47,357 bases of DNA from Candidatus Kaiserbacteria bacterium (GTDB lineage: Bacteria; Patescibacteriota; Minisyncoccia; Phycocordibacterales; UBA2100), in the NCBI GenBank assembly GCA_028286865.1, contig JAQBQU010000015.1, positions 1-47,357 on the forward strand, in the 5' to 3' direction. A program made the position numbers and the translations under genes. Positions 1-7,111 of the stretch are shown piece by piece; the stretch's first letter is position 1, and each line of letters begins with the position of its first letter. Under the pieces are notes generated by a model. That model searched no databases and was not told where the DNA came from. It worked only from the letters and a program-made list of their open reading frames with translations.

Positions 1-696
1 GAACATTCGACCCAAGTCGTACCGCCGGAGGCCCTGACACGGCTTCTGTGTGAGGTCACGATCGTGGCCGGTATCCTTGCCAACCTCTCCGATGACATGC
101 GACATCTTCAGCGGACGGAGATCGGAGAAGTGGGAGAGGCGTTTGAAGCGGACCAGGTCGGCTCGTCGACAATGCCGCAGAAACGCAATCCGATTAACTT
201 CGAGAACGCGAAGAGCTGCTGGAAGATCGTCGCACCTCGGATCGTTACCGTGTTCATGGATCAGATCAGTGAACACCAGCGCGACCTTACCAACTCCGCC
301 TCGGCGCGAACGTATGGTGAGATCGTCGCGTATGTCGTCTCGATGGCGAAACGCCTGACTCGCACTATGAGCAAGCTCTCCGTCGATCACGACAGTCTCA
401 CGCGCAACCTGGCGTTGCAAAAAGGGGCGGTAGTCGCGGAGCCACTCTACATTCTTCTCGCGGCGCTCGGGCATCCCGATGCTCACGAGAAAGTGCGCAC
501 GCTCACGCTCGAAGCACAACGTACGGCGATGCCACTCGAAGAAGTGGTGGCTGCTGATGAAGAGATGACCGGGTTCATGGAAAAAATGACGCCGCGCCAA
601 CGGCAAATACTTTCCACCCCATCTCTCTACGTCGGCATTGCGGGTCCGAAGGCCGTAGCCGTCGCACAAAGATGGAAGCAGGAACTTGGACTGTAG
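1..696 (+). CDS. purB: Adenylosuccinate lyase, 3' part (5' end outside window)
   Basis: Adenylosuccinate lyase acts twice in purine synthesis: it releases fumarate from SAICAR and from adenylosuccinate. The frame is open from base 1, so the N-terminus lies outside the window. The fumarase/aspartase superfamily signature GSSTMPQKRNP is at 160-192; its flexible loop carries the catalytic serine in this family. The preceding stretch, with DMRHLQRTEIGEVGE, fits PurB better than fumarase or argininosuccinate lyase. The C-terminal part (LYVGIAGPKAVAVAQRW) is helical and lacks the long extension of some PurB proteins. A palindromic terminator follows 14 bases after the stop. The superfamily is certain; the PurB assignment is very likely. 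Confidence 0.85.
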   Translation, partial: EHSTQVVPPEALTRLLCEVTIVAGILANLSDDMRHLQRTEIGEVGEAFEADQVGSSTMPQKRNPINFENAKSCWKIVAPRIVTVFMDQISEHQRDLTNSASARTYGEIVAYVVSMAKRLTRTMSKLSVDHDSLTRNLALQKGAVVAEPLYILLAALGHPDAHEKVRTLTLEAQRTAMPLEEVVAADEEMTGFMEKMTPRQRQILSTPSLYVGIAGPKAVAVAQRWKQELGL

Positions 697-710
697 TCCG
701 TGTTCCGAGG

Positions 711-745
711 GCGATGCCGGCATGCCGGCATCGCCTCTCTTTTTA
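711..745. terminator. Bidirectional terminator between purB and cyclase gene
   Basis: A perfect 24-nt palindrome at 711-734 (arms GCGATGCCGGCA / TGCCGGCATCGC) is followed by CTCTCTTTTT on the plus strand. It sits between two convergent genes and probably ends both transcripts. Confidence 0.75.
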
Positions 746-1357
746 GCGTATTTTAGCGACAACGCGGACAGGAGCCGCCTCGGCTTCGAGCTTGGCCGGG
801 AGTGCTATGACGTCGAACTCCTTCCCTATCAATTCTTCCAGATTCGTCAGGTTCTCGATGATGAGAATATCTTTTCCGAGCAATATTCTATGCGTATGAA
901 AAGGTGGACGGTCGGGGCTCGGCATGTCCATTCCGACTATTGATACTCCAGCCGCGACCAATACCTCTGCCGCCTCAGGCGTTATCTCCGGATGTTTGTC
1001 GTAATAATCAGGGGTACGGAATTTTTCGGAAAATCCGGTAAGAAAAAGGACGATATCGCCTTTCTGAAGTGCGCCGTTCGCGAGCGCGTCAGCGCCAATA
1101 CTTGCAGCTCCCCGAACATCTATCAACACTCCCCTGCCGAAGAATTTATCTGCCACGAAATCGGTGATGCGCTTCCCGCCATCGAGCATATGAAGAGGCG
1201 CATCGATGTGCGTGCCTACGTGCATCGCGGTATGGAGCAGATGGTCCACATACCCTGCCGAGGCAATGTCGGCGATCTGTTTCAGTTCCGACTTCGGGTC
1301 GCCGGGATCCACCGGCATGTCGTCGGTGAATGAGAGTGTGAGATCGATATAAGTCAT
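743..1357 (-). CDS. Cyclase family protein (kynurenine formamidase-like metal hydrolase)
   Basis: This 204-residue protein belongs to the cyclase family (PF04199), metal-dependent amide or ester hydrolases that include bacterial kynurenine formamidase. The family motif HxGTHxDxPxH is visible as HVGTHIDAPLH near residue 47 and supplies metal ligands. Later motifs TGFSEKF and GMDMPSPD also fit the family. The start codon overlaps the stop of the upstream alpha/beta hydrolase in a 4-base ATGA arrangement, so the two are probably translationally coupled. The substrate is unknown; nothing nearby suggests tryptophan breakdown. Confidence 0.85.
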   Translation of the reverse strand: MTYIDLTLSFTDDMPVDPGDPKSELKQIADIASAGYVDHLLHTAMHVGTHIDAPLHMLDGGKRITDFVADKFFGRGVLIDVRGAASIGADALANGALQKGDIVLFLTGFSEKFRTPDYYDKHPEITPEAAEVLVAAGVSIVGMDMPSPDRPPFHTHRILLGKDILIIENLTNLEELIGKEFDVIALPAKLEAEAAPVRVVAKIR

Positions 1358-2781
1358 ATGTTATTTTCTTCAGCAGCTCGCTTTTCGTTCATGCGATGAA
1401 TGCTGTCCACAGAGATTTCCGAGATCGCACCAGGACGGAATCCCAACTGTGCGTGCCCGCCTGCTATGGCGAAAGTGTCGGTACGAGCTATTTTACCGGA
1501 GCGTTCGATATCATCTACATCAAATAGAGGATCGCCTTCGCCCGGAAGAATGGTTATTTGAATACCCAACCAGCGAAGCCGTTCGATAATAGGGAGCATA
1601 TCTGCCCAACTTATCGCATCGGCAATGTGAAGTGCTTCGCTGAGTCCTCCCTTCGCGCCGATCTCTTTCATCTCCGGAGAGAAATCGGCATACATTGCTT
1701 TGTCCTTATTTAAGGTAAGGTCCATTTCTCCGAGCTCAGAGAGGGCCTTAGAAATTTTGCCAGGCGTAGGTATCCGGTCCAAAAAAGTCGGCGACTTCTC
1801 GCCGATTTGTTCGAGCACCTGCTTACCATGCTTGCTTGAATTAACCACTGTAGAAGCCAGCCGTCTTACGTAGCGCACCTTTGAATTCACCGAATCGACG
1901 ACATCCGCCGGTATGAACTGTTTGAGCCGGAGAAGAAGCTCCGGATCGGTCGTATGAGTAAGGCCGGCCGGATTGATAAGAACGATATTCCTGAATTTTT
2001 CCGGTGCGGCATCGGCTGCAATAAGCGTACTTATGGCGCCGAATGAGTACCCGATGACATCAAATTTTGTGGGGCGTTCGAATATCTCTTTCTCGCCCTC
2101 CTCCATCGCCCGCAAAAGCGCGGTTGCATGTACTTTGGAGTAAACAGGGACATCTTCCCCGAATTTCTTATCCGGATCGAAGTTTTTACTGTTCGTAGGT
2201 ACGGCATACGTCATGACAGAATGCCCGAGTTCGGCAAGCCCGATCGCATTTCTTCGTGTCGCACGAGGCCCGACGGTATATCCCGGCGCGATCACGATCG
2301 GCACGTCATCCTCAGGCGGCCTCATCTCTTTCACCTTCGCCCTGTCTATCGCGTGGACCGAAAATTCTTCGCCTGTCGGCGTTAATCTCGTCTGCCACTC
2401 CTGTGCATACTGACTGTTGAGAACTTTACGCGTCGAGCGCAATTCCATAACGCGCTGAAGCAACGGCTTGATGCGTCTTATTTCTCGGAGCCCTTCGATA
2501 GGGTCACCCTCCTCCTCGTCCATTTCAATATTATTGATCTCGTCTATAAGCTCCGGCAGATTGACCGGCTCGCCATCATCTGCGGGGATCGTGGGATCAG
2601 CATTCGGGCTTGCGTCGGGATCCGAGGGGTCATAGCCCTGAAAAAGTTCTTCCTTTTCGAGTCGCCAAATGATCTGTTGGTACGTTGGCAATTCACGAAT
2701 ATCGTCTGCGAATGAATTCTCCGGCGCACGCTCCATTTCGGATGACTGAGCCCTGGGCCTTCTCGAAGCTGATTCGAACAT
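1354..2781 (-). CDS. Alpha/beta hydrolase
   Basis: A serine hydrolase of about 475 residues. Residues 1-150 are charged and acidic, with no recognised domain. The hydrolase core follows: an oxyanion-type stretch PIVIAPGYTVG, a nucleophile elbow GYSFG, and a late histidine in GGHAQLGF that could complete the triad. The start is set at 2781 because the upstream in-frame ATG (2811) lies in the loop of the tRNA-Ser terminator, and still earlier codons lie in the tRNA. A TATACT box (2789-2794) seven bases before 2781 predicts an almost leaderless mRNA. It is coupled to the downstream cyclase gene. Substrate unknown. Confidence 0.8.
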   Translation of the reverse strand: MFESASRRPRAQSSEMERAPENSFADDIRELPTYQQIIWRLEKEELFQGYDPSDPDASPNADPTIPADDGEPVNLPELIDEINNIEMDEEEGDPIEGLREIRRIKPLLQRVMELRSTRKVLNSQYAQEWQTRLTPTGEEFSVHAIDRAKVKEMRPPEDDVPIVIAPGYTVGPRATRRNAIGLAELGHSVMTYAVPTNSKNFDPDKKFGEDVPVYSKVHATALLRAMEEGEKEIFERPTKFDVIGYSFGAISTLIAADAAPEKFRNIVLINPAGLTHTTDPELLLRLKQFIPADVVDSVNSKVRYVRRLASTVVNSSKHGKQVLEQIGEKSPTFLDRIPTPGKISKALSELGEMDLTLNKDKAMYADFSPEMKEIGAKGGLSEALHIADAISWADMLPIIERLRWLGIQITILPGEGDPLFDVDDIERSGKIARTDTFAIAGGHAQLGFRPGAISEISVDSIHRMNEKRAAEENNI

Positions 2782-2798
2782 ATACCGAAGTATAAACG

Positions 2799-2821
2799 AA
2801 AAAACGCCCATAAAGGACGTT
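2799..2821 (-). terminator. Terminator of tRNA-Ser
   Basis: On the minus strand AACGTCC, loop TTTAT and GGGCGTT form a 7-bp stem (one G-U pair) followed by a T run. It lies 15 bases beyond the tRNA 3' end and upstream of the hydrolase start at 2781. Confidence 0.65.
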
Positions 2822-2835
2822 CTTTCGCTGGATGC

Positions 2836-2922
2836 GGAGAGAGAGGGATTTGAACCCTCGAGACCCTTACGAGTCTGCCGGTTTTCGAAACCGGTGCCTT
2901 CGACCACTCAGCCATCTCTCCG
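2836..2922 (-). tRNA. tRNA-Ser (anticodon CGA)
   Basis: The 87-nt cloverleaf has acceptor GGAGAGA/TCTCTCC, D arm GGCTGAGTGG, anticodon stem CCGGT/ACCGG with loop TTCGAAA (anticodon CGA, reads UCG), a long class II variable arm (CAGACTCGTAAGGGTCT region) and T arm GAGGGTTCAAATCCCTC. The 3' CCA is not encoded: the discriminator G is followed by CATCC. Confidence 0.95.
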
Positions 2923-2925
2923 AAG

Positions 2926-2949
2926 GAGGTGCACAATTGCGCACCTCCG
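2926..2949. other. Hairpin just upstream of tRNA-Ser
   Basis: Arms GGAGGTGC (2926-2933) and GCACCTCC (2942-2949) form a perfect 8-bp inverted repeat ending three bases before the tRNA 5' end. In the transcript the 3' arm reads CACCTCC, like the 16S rRNA anti-Shine-Dalgarno tail, and the 5' arm is its complement. It could aid 5' processing or be coincidental. Confidence 0.4.
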
Positions 2950-3038
2950 CGATTACTCAGGACAATGTCCCAAGATCGGATGCCTCGCGCAAAGCGCTGA
3001 CATCTAACGATCTGACCGTTCAATACGATAGCATTTTT

Positions 3039-3067
3039 TTGCCAAGTGACCAAAAAAAACGTATGAT
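3039..3067 (+). promoter_or_regulatory. Promoter of tRNA-Glu
   Basis: TTGCCA (3039-3044), a 17-bp spacer rich in A, and TATGAT (3062-3067) give a good sigma-70-type promoter about 45 bases upstream of tRNA-Glu. Confidence 0.6.
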
Positions 3068-3110
3068 AAGCGCGCCTTTGGCCTCATCCCATGAGGGATG
3101 TCAAAGCGAA

Positions 3111-3185
3111 GGCCCCATCGTCTAACGGTTAGGACGCCGGCTTTTCAAGCCGTTAATCGGGGTTCGATTCCCCGTGGGGTCACCA
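3111..3185 (+). tRNA. tRNA-Glu (anticodon TTC), probable integration target
   Basis: The 75-nt tRNA has acceptor GGCCCCA/TGGGGTC, anticodon loop TTTTCAA (anticodon TTC), T arm CGGGGTTCGATTCCCCG and an encoded CCA (3183-3185). The serine recombinase gene on the opposite strand runs into the tRNA and stops at 3145, so the tRNA 3' half is shared with the recombinase C-terminus. This is the usual picture when an integrated element supplies the 3' end of a tRNA target. Confidence 0.95.
3145..3185. other. Probable attL within tRNA-Glu 3' half
   Basis: The recombinase frame (minus strand) reads through the CCA end, T arm and part of the anticodon arm, ending VTPRGIEPRLTA. The overlap places one junction of the integrated element inside the tRNA. 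The exact crossover cannot be fixed without a related genome lacking the element. Confidence 0.55.
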
Positions 3186-4671
3186 GTTCAGTTTTCTCTG
3201 CGTCTTTAGTGCCATTCATCGCGTAAACAAGGGACATTTTACCGGTTCCAAGTTTTTTCCCATCAAACGTCAGTTTTTCAGGAAAGACCTGTTTTTGGAA
3301 ACGAATACGGTGCTCTGGTAGGTCACTTAAGCCCAGCCATGTCTTTGCGCTCTGCCTCACGAATGAGAAGCAATAATCGAGCGCCTCTTCCATGCTGAAC
3401 TCTTCAATGCGCTTCTCTTCCAGTAACAGCTTCTTCTGCTGGATTTTCAGGTTTATAAATGTCTTCTGTTCCTTAAACTCTGTTTCGCTATATACGCCTG
3501 TTCGGTGCATATCGAATACGCGTTGTCGCTCTCCCTCGAGCACTTCAACTTCTTTACGGATCCGTGCATTATCACTGTCTAGTTTTTTGTAGTTTGACTG
3601 CCACACATCCAATACAATGGCTTTAAAAAGCTTTTCATATTTTGCATCCGGACTTATCTCCTGGAGATGCTCGACGAAGTTCTGCTCAAATGTTTCTTTG
3701 GGTATATGTGCCGCGAGTGGGCAGTTCTGCTTTTGATGGTGATAGTAAGGATATTTAACACCCTTACGACCGGTCGGCGCACTAGCAGTGATTGTTGTGC
3801 CGCATGCGGTGCACGAGACGAACTTCTTCAGTGGGAATGTGGGATTAACTTTACTTCGCTTATTGTGTCTTGATCTGCTGCGTGTACTAGGCTGACATTT
3901 CCAAAAGAGTGACTCGTCTATTATTGGCGCAAATGTTCCATGTACTTCCAGACCCAACCCTTTTATGAGTCCATAATAGATCGGATTGCGAAGGATCTTC
4001 TCCATGAGTTGCATGCCCGGTCTCCTGTCTTTCCTTGTACGCATGCCACGTCGTTCCAGATACTGTGCTAACGATCGAAAGGTATGCGTTCCGTTTGAGT
4101 ATTGTTCGAATAGCTCACGAATGTACGGCGCGACATCATCATCTATGACGAGGTTGCCTCCTTTGAATAGTCGCTTATAACCGAGAGGCGCAGCCCATAC
4201 CCATTCGCCTCGTTTTACTTTCTCAACCATGCCACTTCTACTACGAGCCGATCGAACGTTATTGTCGAACTCTGCAAAAACAGAAAGCATGCCCTCCATG
4301 GCTTTGCCAACGGGATCATCACTAATTGGCTCACTAACTGAGCGCAGCTCGGTCCCATATCTTTTTAATACCGCTCTTGTTGCGTGATGGTCTGCCTGGT
4401 TTCTAGCAAACCGATCAACCTTGTGCACTATGAAGAAATCTACTCGCTGCTTCTTATCTGAACAAAATGCTAGGGCCTTCTGGAACTCGGTTCTATTTGC
4501 CGTCTTCGCCGACTCTCCCTCTTCTACATAAATCTGTAAGACTCTTATGCCTTCACGCTCGGCATATTCCTTGCACAGCCGCTCTTGCATGGCCAAACTC
4601 GTGCCTTGCACCTGTTCTGCCGAAGAGACGCGAGAATAGATTATTCCGGTATTCTGACGGTCAGTTTCCAT
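3145..4671 (-). CDS. Large serine recombinase (integrase of the tRNA-Glu element)
   Basis: A 508-residue site-specific recombinase. The N-terminal resolvase domain begins IIYSRVSSAEQ, where the catalytic serine is expected, and continues with VDRFARN and the E-helix FDNNVRSARSR. A Recombinase domain follows (APLGYKR, LRNPIYYGLIKG). A zinc ribbon is suggested by CTACG plus a later C near HHQKQNC, and a coiled coil covers about residues 370-430. It should integrate and excise the element at tRNA-Glu, which its 3' end overlaps. It starts two bases after the upstream small gene's stop, so the two form an operon. Base composition is richer in A and T than in the core genes around it. Confidence 0.92.
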   Translation of the reverse strand: METDRQNTGIIYSRVSSAEQVQGTSLAMQERLCKEYAEREGIRVLQIYVEEGESAKTANRTEFQKALAFCSDKKQRVDFFIVHKVDRFARNQADHHATRAVLKRYGTELRSVSEPISDDPVGKAMEGMLSVFAEFDNNVRSARSRSGMVEKVKRGEWVWAAPLGYKRLFKGGNLVIDDDVAPYIRELFEQYSNGTHTFRSLAQYLERRGMRTRKDRRPGMQLMEKILRNPIYYGLIKGLGLEVHGTFAPIIDESLFWKCQPSTRSRSRHNKRSKVNPTFPLKKFVSCTACGTTITASAPTGRKGVKYPYYHHQKQNCPLAAHIPKETFEQNFVEHLQEISPDAKYEKLFKAIVLDVWQSNYKKLDSDNARIRKEVEVLEGERQRVFDMHRTGVYSETEFKEQKTFINLKIQQKKLLLEEKRIEEFSMEEALDYCFSFVRQSAKTWLGLSDLPEHRIRFQKQVFPEKLTFDGKKLGTGKMSLVYAMNGTKDAEKTELVTPRGIEPRLTA

Positions 4672-4673
4672 AA

Positions 4674-4910
4674 TTAAACATTACCGTTATTTTTGTCAGA
4701 AGGTAATGACCCAACGGGAGACTTGGAACCATGCTTCTTGGTCCAGTAAACATCGAACGCAAGCTGCGCTGCGAGATAGAGAGAGGTGGTAACTTCTTGA
4801 AAATCAGCCTCGCTTAAAGCCGCGAGTTCTGGATCTATTTTAATTATTTGTTGACGAGAAAGCATACCGCAATCAAAGTTGCGGGGTGCTGACAAAAAGC
4901 TGCCATCCAC
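4674..4910 (-). CDS. Small protein cotranscribed with the serine recombinase
   Basis: I do not recognise this protein: 78 residues, or 63 if translation starts at the internal ATG at 4865. It is mostly helical (IDPELAALSEADFQEVTTSLYLAAQLAFDVYW) with a basic, polar C-terminus. The first ATG has a weak GGGGTGG stretch before it and is preferred slightly. The stop is two bases before the recombinase start, so translation is probably coupled. Its place directly upstream of an integrase is compatible with a recombination directionality factor or accessory protein, but the sequence itself shows no such signature. Confidence 0.6.
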   Translation of the reverse strand: MDGSFLSAPRNFDCGMLSRQQIIKIDPELAALSEADFQEVTTSLYLAAQLAFDVYWTKKHGSKSPVGSLPSDKNNGNV

Positions 4911-5049
4911 CCCACATAGTGAGATAAATGGCAGCTACTCAATGATGCCTGCCTAGCGAGGTTCCGAGGCCTCGATGTTCGCTTCGTGGGAGCTTAGACC
5001 CAGAGCGTCTCAATCCAACATGATCGAGTCGGTGTTTTTGGGAACGCTA

Positions 5050-5055
5050 ATTATA
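5050..5055 (-). promoter_or_regulatory. -10 box for the small protein-recombinase operon
   Basis: Minus-strand TATAAT lies about 140 bases before the first gene. No good -35 at 17 bp is seen; TTGTAC sits at 14 bp. The resulting leader (5043 to 4911) contains several GC-rich inverted repeats, such as CGAGGCCTCG near 4970, and could fold extensively. Confidence 0.4.
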
Positions 5056-5089
5056 CATCTCCTGAATTAGTACAACAGGGTCAGTTATC

Positions 5090-5548
5090 CTACTTTTCCA
5101 CAACCCGTTCCTTTGCCGTCCATCCGGACATTCCGATATTATCTTGATCGGCTTCGTTGACGCCGCTAACGATCCTTACCTGTGTGAGAAGAGCAGATAT
5201 ATCTAGAACTTTAACTACGGTCCCATTACCTACACAGAAGAGCCCGTTATTCGTTAGTCGCATCGCACCGGTAGCATCTTGGGCGATCATGGCTTTTGTA
5301 TATTCCTCGTATATGTCTACACTTGGTGCGAGGCATATCGTGTGACCCGGGCTAGCATCGTTTGCCAATCGCAAATATCCGGTTTCGCCTGGAGTACGAG
5401 ATTGCCACACGATTTTATCTAAATCTTCCTGCATTGTTCCGGCCATTAGCGACGGACCAACATTCAATGCAATTCCAGCCAGAAGTACTACACCGGCCGC
5501 GATTAAAAGAAACAGCCATGGGCTTTTGCCGTGAGCTTTTTTATCCAT
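5090..5548 (-). CDS. Membrane-anchored protein of unknown function
   Basis: A 152-residue protein with a short basic N-terminus (MDKKAHGKSP), one transmembrane helix at about residues 10-35 (WLFLLIAAGVVLLAGIALNV) and an outward-facing domain with two cysteines (HTICLAP, LFCVGN) that might pair. I recognise no family. The gene lies inside the tRNA-Glu element. A 16-nt sequence covering its start codon (5547-5562) recurs exactly within its 3' end (5136-5151), part of a local repeat cluster. The minus-strand hairpin at 5590-5617 separates it from the immA gene upstream. Confidence 0.7.
   Translation of the reverse strand: MDKKAHGKSPWLFLLIAAGVVLLAGIALNVGPSLMAGTMQEDLDKIVWQSRTPGETGYLRLANDASPGHTICLAPSVDIYEEYTKAMIAQDATGAMRLTNNGLFCVGNGTVVKVLDISALLTQVRIVSGVNEADQDNIGMSGWTAKERVVEK
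5136..5151 (+). repeat. 16-nt direct repeat, copy 1
   Basis: ATATTATCTTGATCGG, identical to 5547-5562. It contains the 9-mer CTTGATCGG that occurs four times within 550 bp (5143, 5554, 5683 and, inverted, 5647). Confidence 0.8.
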
Positions 5549-5562
5549 ATTATCTTGATCGG
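5547..5562 (+). repeat. 16-nt direct repeat, copy 2
   Basis: ATATTATCTTGATCGG overlapping the start codon of the 5090-5548 gene. Its right part continues into a 15-nt repeat CTTGATCGGACTTTT (5554-5568) that recurs at 5683-5697. Confidence 0.8.
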
Positions 5563-5899
5563 ACTTTTAATAACCTGCGACGGGCAAACAAAAAGCCCAT
5601 CACATGGGTGAGGGCTTGCGCCCTCCACACCAGTTTCCCGATGTGGCCGATCAAGACACCCCCATATGATGGGTTTTCAGGCCTTGATCGGACTTTTCAC
5701 CATGCCCGCCTTAGACGGGTTTAGGCTACTTGCTCGCTATTGCAGAGCACGTACAGCATACCCTGCACAGGCACGTTTTTCCATTCGCCGTGTGTCGAAA
5801 CGTGTGGGCTCACGTTGAAAAATAAAGCACACTTGAACTACGCCAGCTGATTAGGCGCAATGACGCAACGTGAGGCGTTTTAGGCCAATCGTGGCTACT
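5549..5899. other. Gene-free structured region inside the element
   Basis: No convincing gene is present. The region holds two copies of CTTGATCGGACTTTT (5554-5568, 5683-5697) bounding a 144-bp segment; an inverted CCGATCAAG (5647-5655); twin hairpins with the same CCCAT/ATGGG stem (5596-5608, 5661-5673, the second followed by TTTT); hairpin GAGGGC-TTGC-GCCCTC (5610-5625); and further on AACGTG/CACGTT (5799-5816). It could hold a regulatory RNA, a transfer or replication site, or operator sites. Confidence 0.6.
5590..5617 (-). terminator. Minus-strand terminator
   Basis: On the minus strand AAGCCC-TCAC pairs with GTGA-GGGCTT around a small loop (one bulged T), followed by TTTTG. It could end transcripts coming from immA before the 5090-5548 gene. 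Confidence 0.55.
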
Positions 5900-6427
5900 T
5901 TACGCCGATAGCTTGAGGTCAATCAGTCGATAGGTCATTGCTTCTCTACTTACCTTATATCGCTCTGCCAAGTAGGATATCTTCTCATCCAAATGCATTA
6001 GTTCTTCTTTCCTAAGTAACGAAAAATCTTCAAGCAAATGTTTCGCTGGCATTAATAGTGCTGCTGCAAACTTATTAGCCTCAATCTCTGAGCGAGTTCT
6101 AACGAGATTATGTTTGTTGTCTCTAAAAGCAATCTCTGCGTTTGTGCCAGGATAATCTACGAATGCTTTCTTAGTTTTATGTAAAAAATAGTGTCCTAGT
6201 TCATGGGCAATCGTGAAGCGTTGTCTTGGGTGCGAGTCGTTACTGTTTACCCCGATGAAAGAATTATCCGCCTTTCGTAATAGAAAACCTGAAAAGTCAT
6301 CTGAAGGAGCTCGTCCAATATTTATTCCGCATTTTTGCGCAATCTCATCAACCGGTACAGGTGGTTCTTTCACTTTGTACTCGTTCAAAATATCTAATAC
6401 TGTTTCTTCAATCATTTTTGAGATCAT
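5900..6427 (-). CDS. ImmA/IrrE-family metallopeptidase
   Basis: A 175-residue zinc protease of the ImmA/IrrE family (COG2856). The active-site motif HEXXH is visible as HELGHYFLH near residue 75, and the downstream EIEANKFAAALLMP supplies the usual third ligand glutamate. In ICEBs1 of Bacillus, ImmA cleaves the repressor ImmR and so releases excision genes. Here the gene starts one base after the stop of an XRE repressor gene, the same order as immR-immA, and lies inside an element with an integrase. It therefore probably controls that element. A toxin-antitoxin role is the alternative, as similar pairs exist. Confidence 0.88.
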   Translation of the reverse strand: MISKMIEETVLDILNEYKVKEPPVPVDEIAQKCGINIGRAPSDDFSGFLLRKADNSFIGVNSNDSHPRQRFTIAHELGHYFLHKTKKAFVDYPGTNAEIAFRDNKHNLVRTRSEIEANKFAAALLMPAKHLLEDFSLLRKEELMHLDEKISYLAERYKVSREAMTYRLIDLKLSA

Positions 6428-6428
6428 A

Positions 6429-6782
6429 TCATTTTACGGTCTTGAAACATCTACTAGCCCAGTCCTCAACACGCACATCTTCTTTCTTCAGTAAATCAAT
6501 ATCAGAGTGGCTGAGACTATGCTTCTCAGCAGTCTTGGGAAAAAAACGATCGACAGGGCAATTGAAAAGGGTGGCAAGCTTCCAAAGCATTACTGCAGTG
6601 ATCTTGTTTCGACCGTTTTCGATATGACTCAGGTTTGTTCGGTCCATCCCGAGCTCAGTTGCCACAGTCTCTGCACTGAGATTACGCAGGTCACGGATCT
6701 CGCGGACCTTGCGACCAATGAAGGCATTGATCTCATCTTCAGCCTCCTCTCTAGTGGTTATTTTAACCGCTGTTTTTTTCAT
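6429..6782 (-). CDS. XRE-family repressor (ImmR-like)
   Basis: A 117-residue DNA-binding protein with a helix-turn-helix of the XRE/Cro type at about residues 25-80 (VREIRDLRNLSAETVATELGMDRTNLSHIENGRNKIT). The remaining 35 residues form a polar tail. It precedes an ImmA-like protease with a one-base gap, so it is the likely substrate and phage-repressor-like regulator. Its promoter region faces the divergent YjzC-like gene. Four GTTAC boxes spaced about 20 bp lie between the two genes and are the best operator candidates. Confidence 0.9.
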   Translation of the reverse strand: MKKTAVKITTREEAEDEINAFIGRKVREIRDLRNLSAETVATELGMDRTNLSHIENGRNKITAVMLWKLATLFNCPVDRFFPKTAEKHSLSHSDIDLLKKEDVRVEDWASRCFKTVK

Positions 6783-6806
6783 AGGATCCGGGAAGTGGGA
6801 TAAGTC

Positions 6807-6873
6807 GTTACAGTTCGTAGTCTAAAGTTACAGATGGTCACGTATGTTACCGATAATCACGTTGCGGTGTTAC
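6807..6873. promoter_or_regulatory. Array of four GTTAC boxes (putative repressor operators)
   Basis: GTTAC occurs at 6807-6811, 6827-6831, 6846-6850 and 6869-6873, all on one strand with start-to-start distances of 20, 19 and 23 bp, about two helical turns. The first two extend to GTTACAG. The array fills the space between the divergent XRE and YjzC-like genes. Confidence 0.5.
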
Positions 6874-6936
6874 GTATGCGCAGGATACCATATAAGCAGT
6901 GGTACGCACCACATTATTAACGTAGAGAATTGCATT

Positions 6937-7107
6937 ATGACCAAGTACAAACCTGGAAGCACAGCCAAGGTCTCGGGCCAATACGAGATTATCGGAACAC
7001 GAGGCGGGCACACCGGAACCGAGAGAACAGTTACCAAGGGAGAACCTTTGCCGCCAACTCCACGAAGCGGGCAGACGTATCGTTTGGCCGATAAGACGAA
7101 GCATTAA
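6937..7107 (+). CDS. YjzC-like small protein
   Basis: A 56-residue protein resembling Bacillus YjzC: KPGSTAKVSGQYEI, then a TGTERTVTKGEPLPPTP segment and a final GQTYRLADKTKH. YjzC-family proteins have no established function that I know of. The start at 6937 is chosen because the family motif begins there; the frame upstream encodes nothing similar. A TATAAG box (about 6891-6896) and a small hairpin GTGGT/ACCAC (6899-6912) precede it. The stop is four bases before the next gene, so the two form an operon. Confidence 0.7.
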   Translation: MTKYKPGSTAKVSGQYEIIGTRGGHTGTERTVTKGEPLPPTPRSGQTYRLADKTKH

Positions 7108-7111
7108 TAAT

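Noticed and set aside
2544-3125. Open frames on both strands running through tRNA-Ser
   Set aside because: Their translations are those of tRNA sequence (for example NPRDPYESAGFRNRCLRPLSHLS) and they overlap a clear tRNA and the hydrolase gene.
5900-6782. Classical toxin-antitoxin reading of the XRE and ImmA pair
   Set aside because: Not excluded, but the integrase and the divergent cargo operon with an operator-like array make element regulation the simpler reading.
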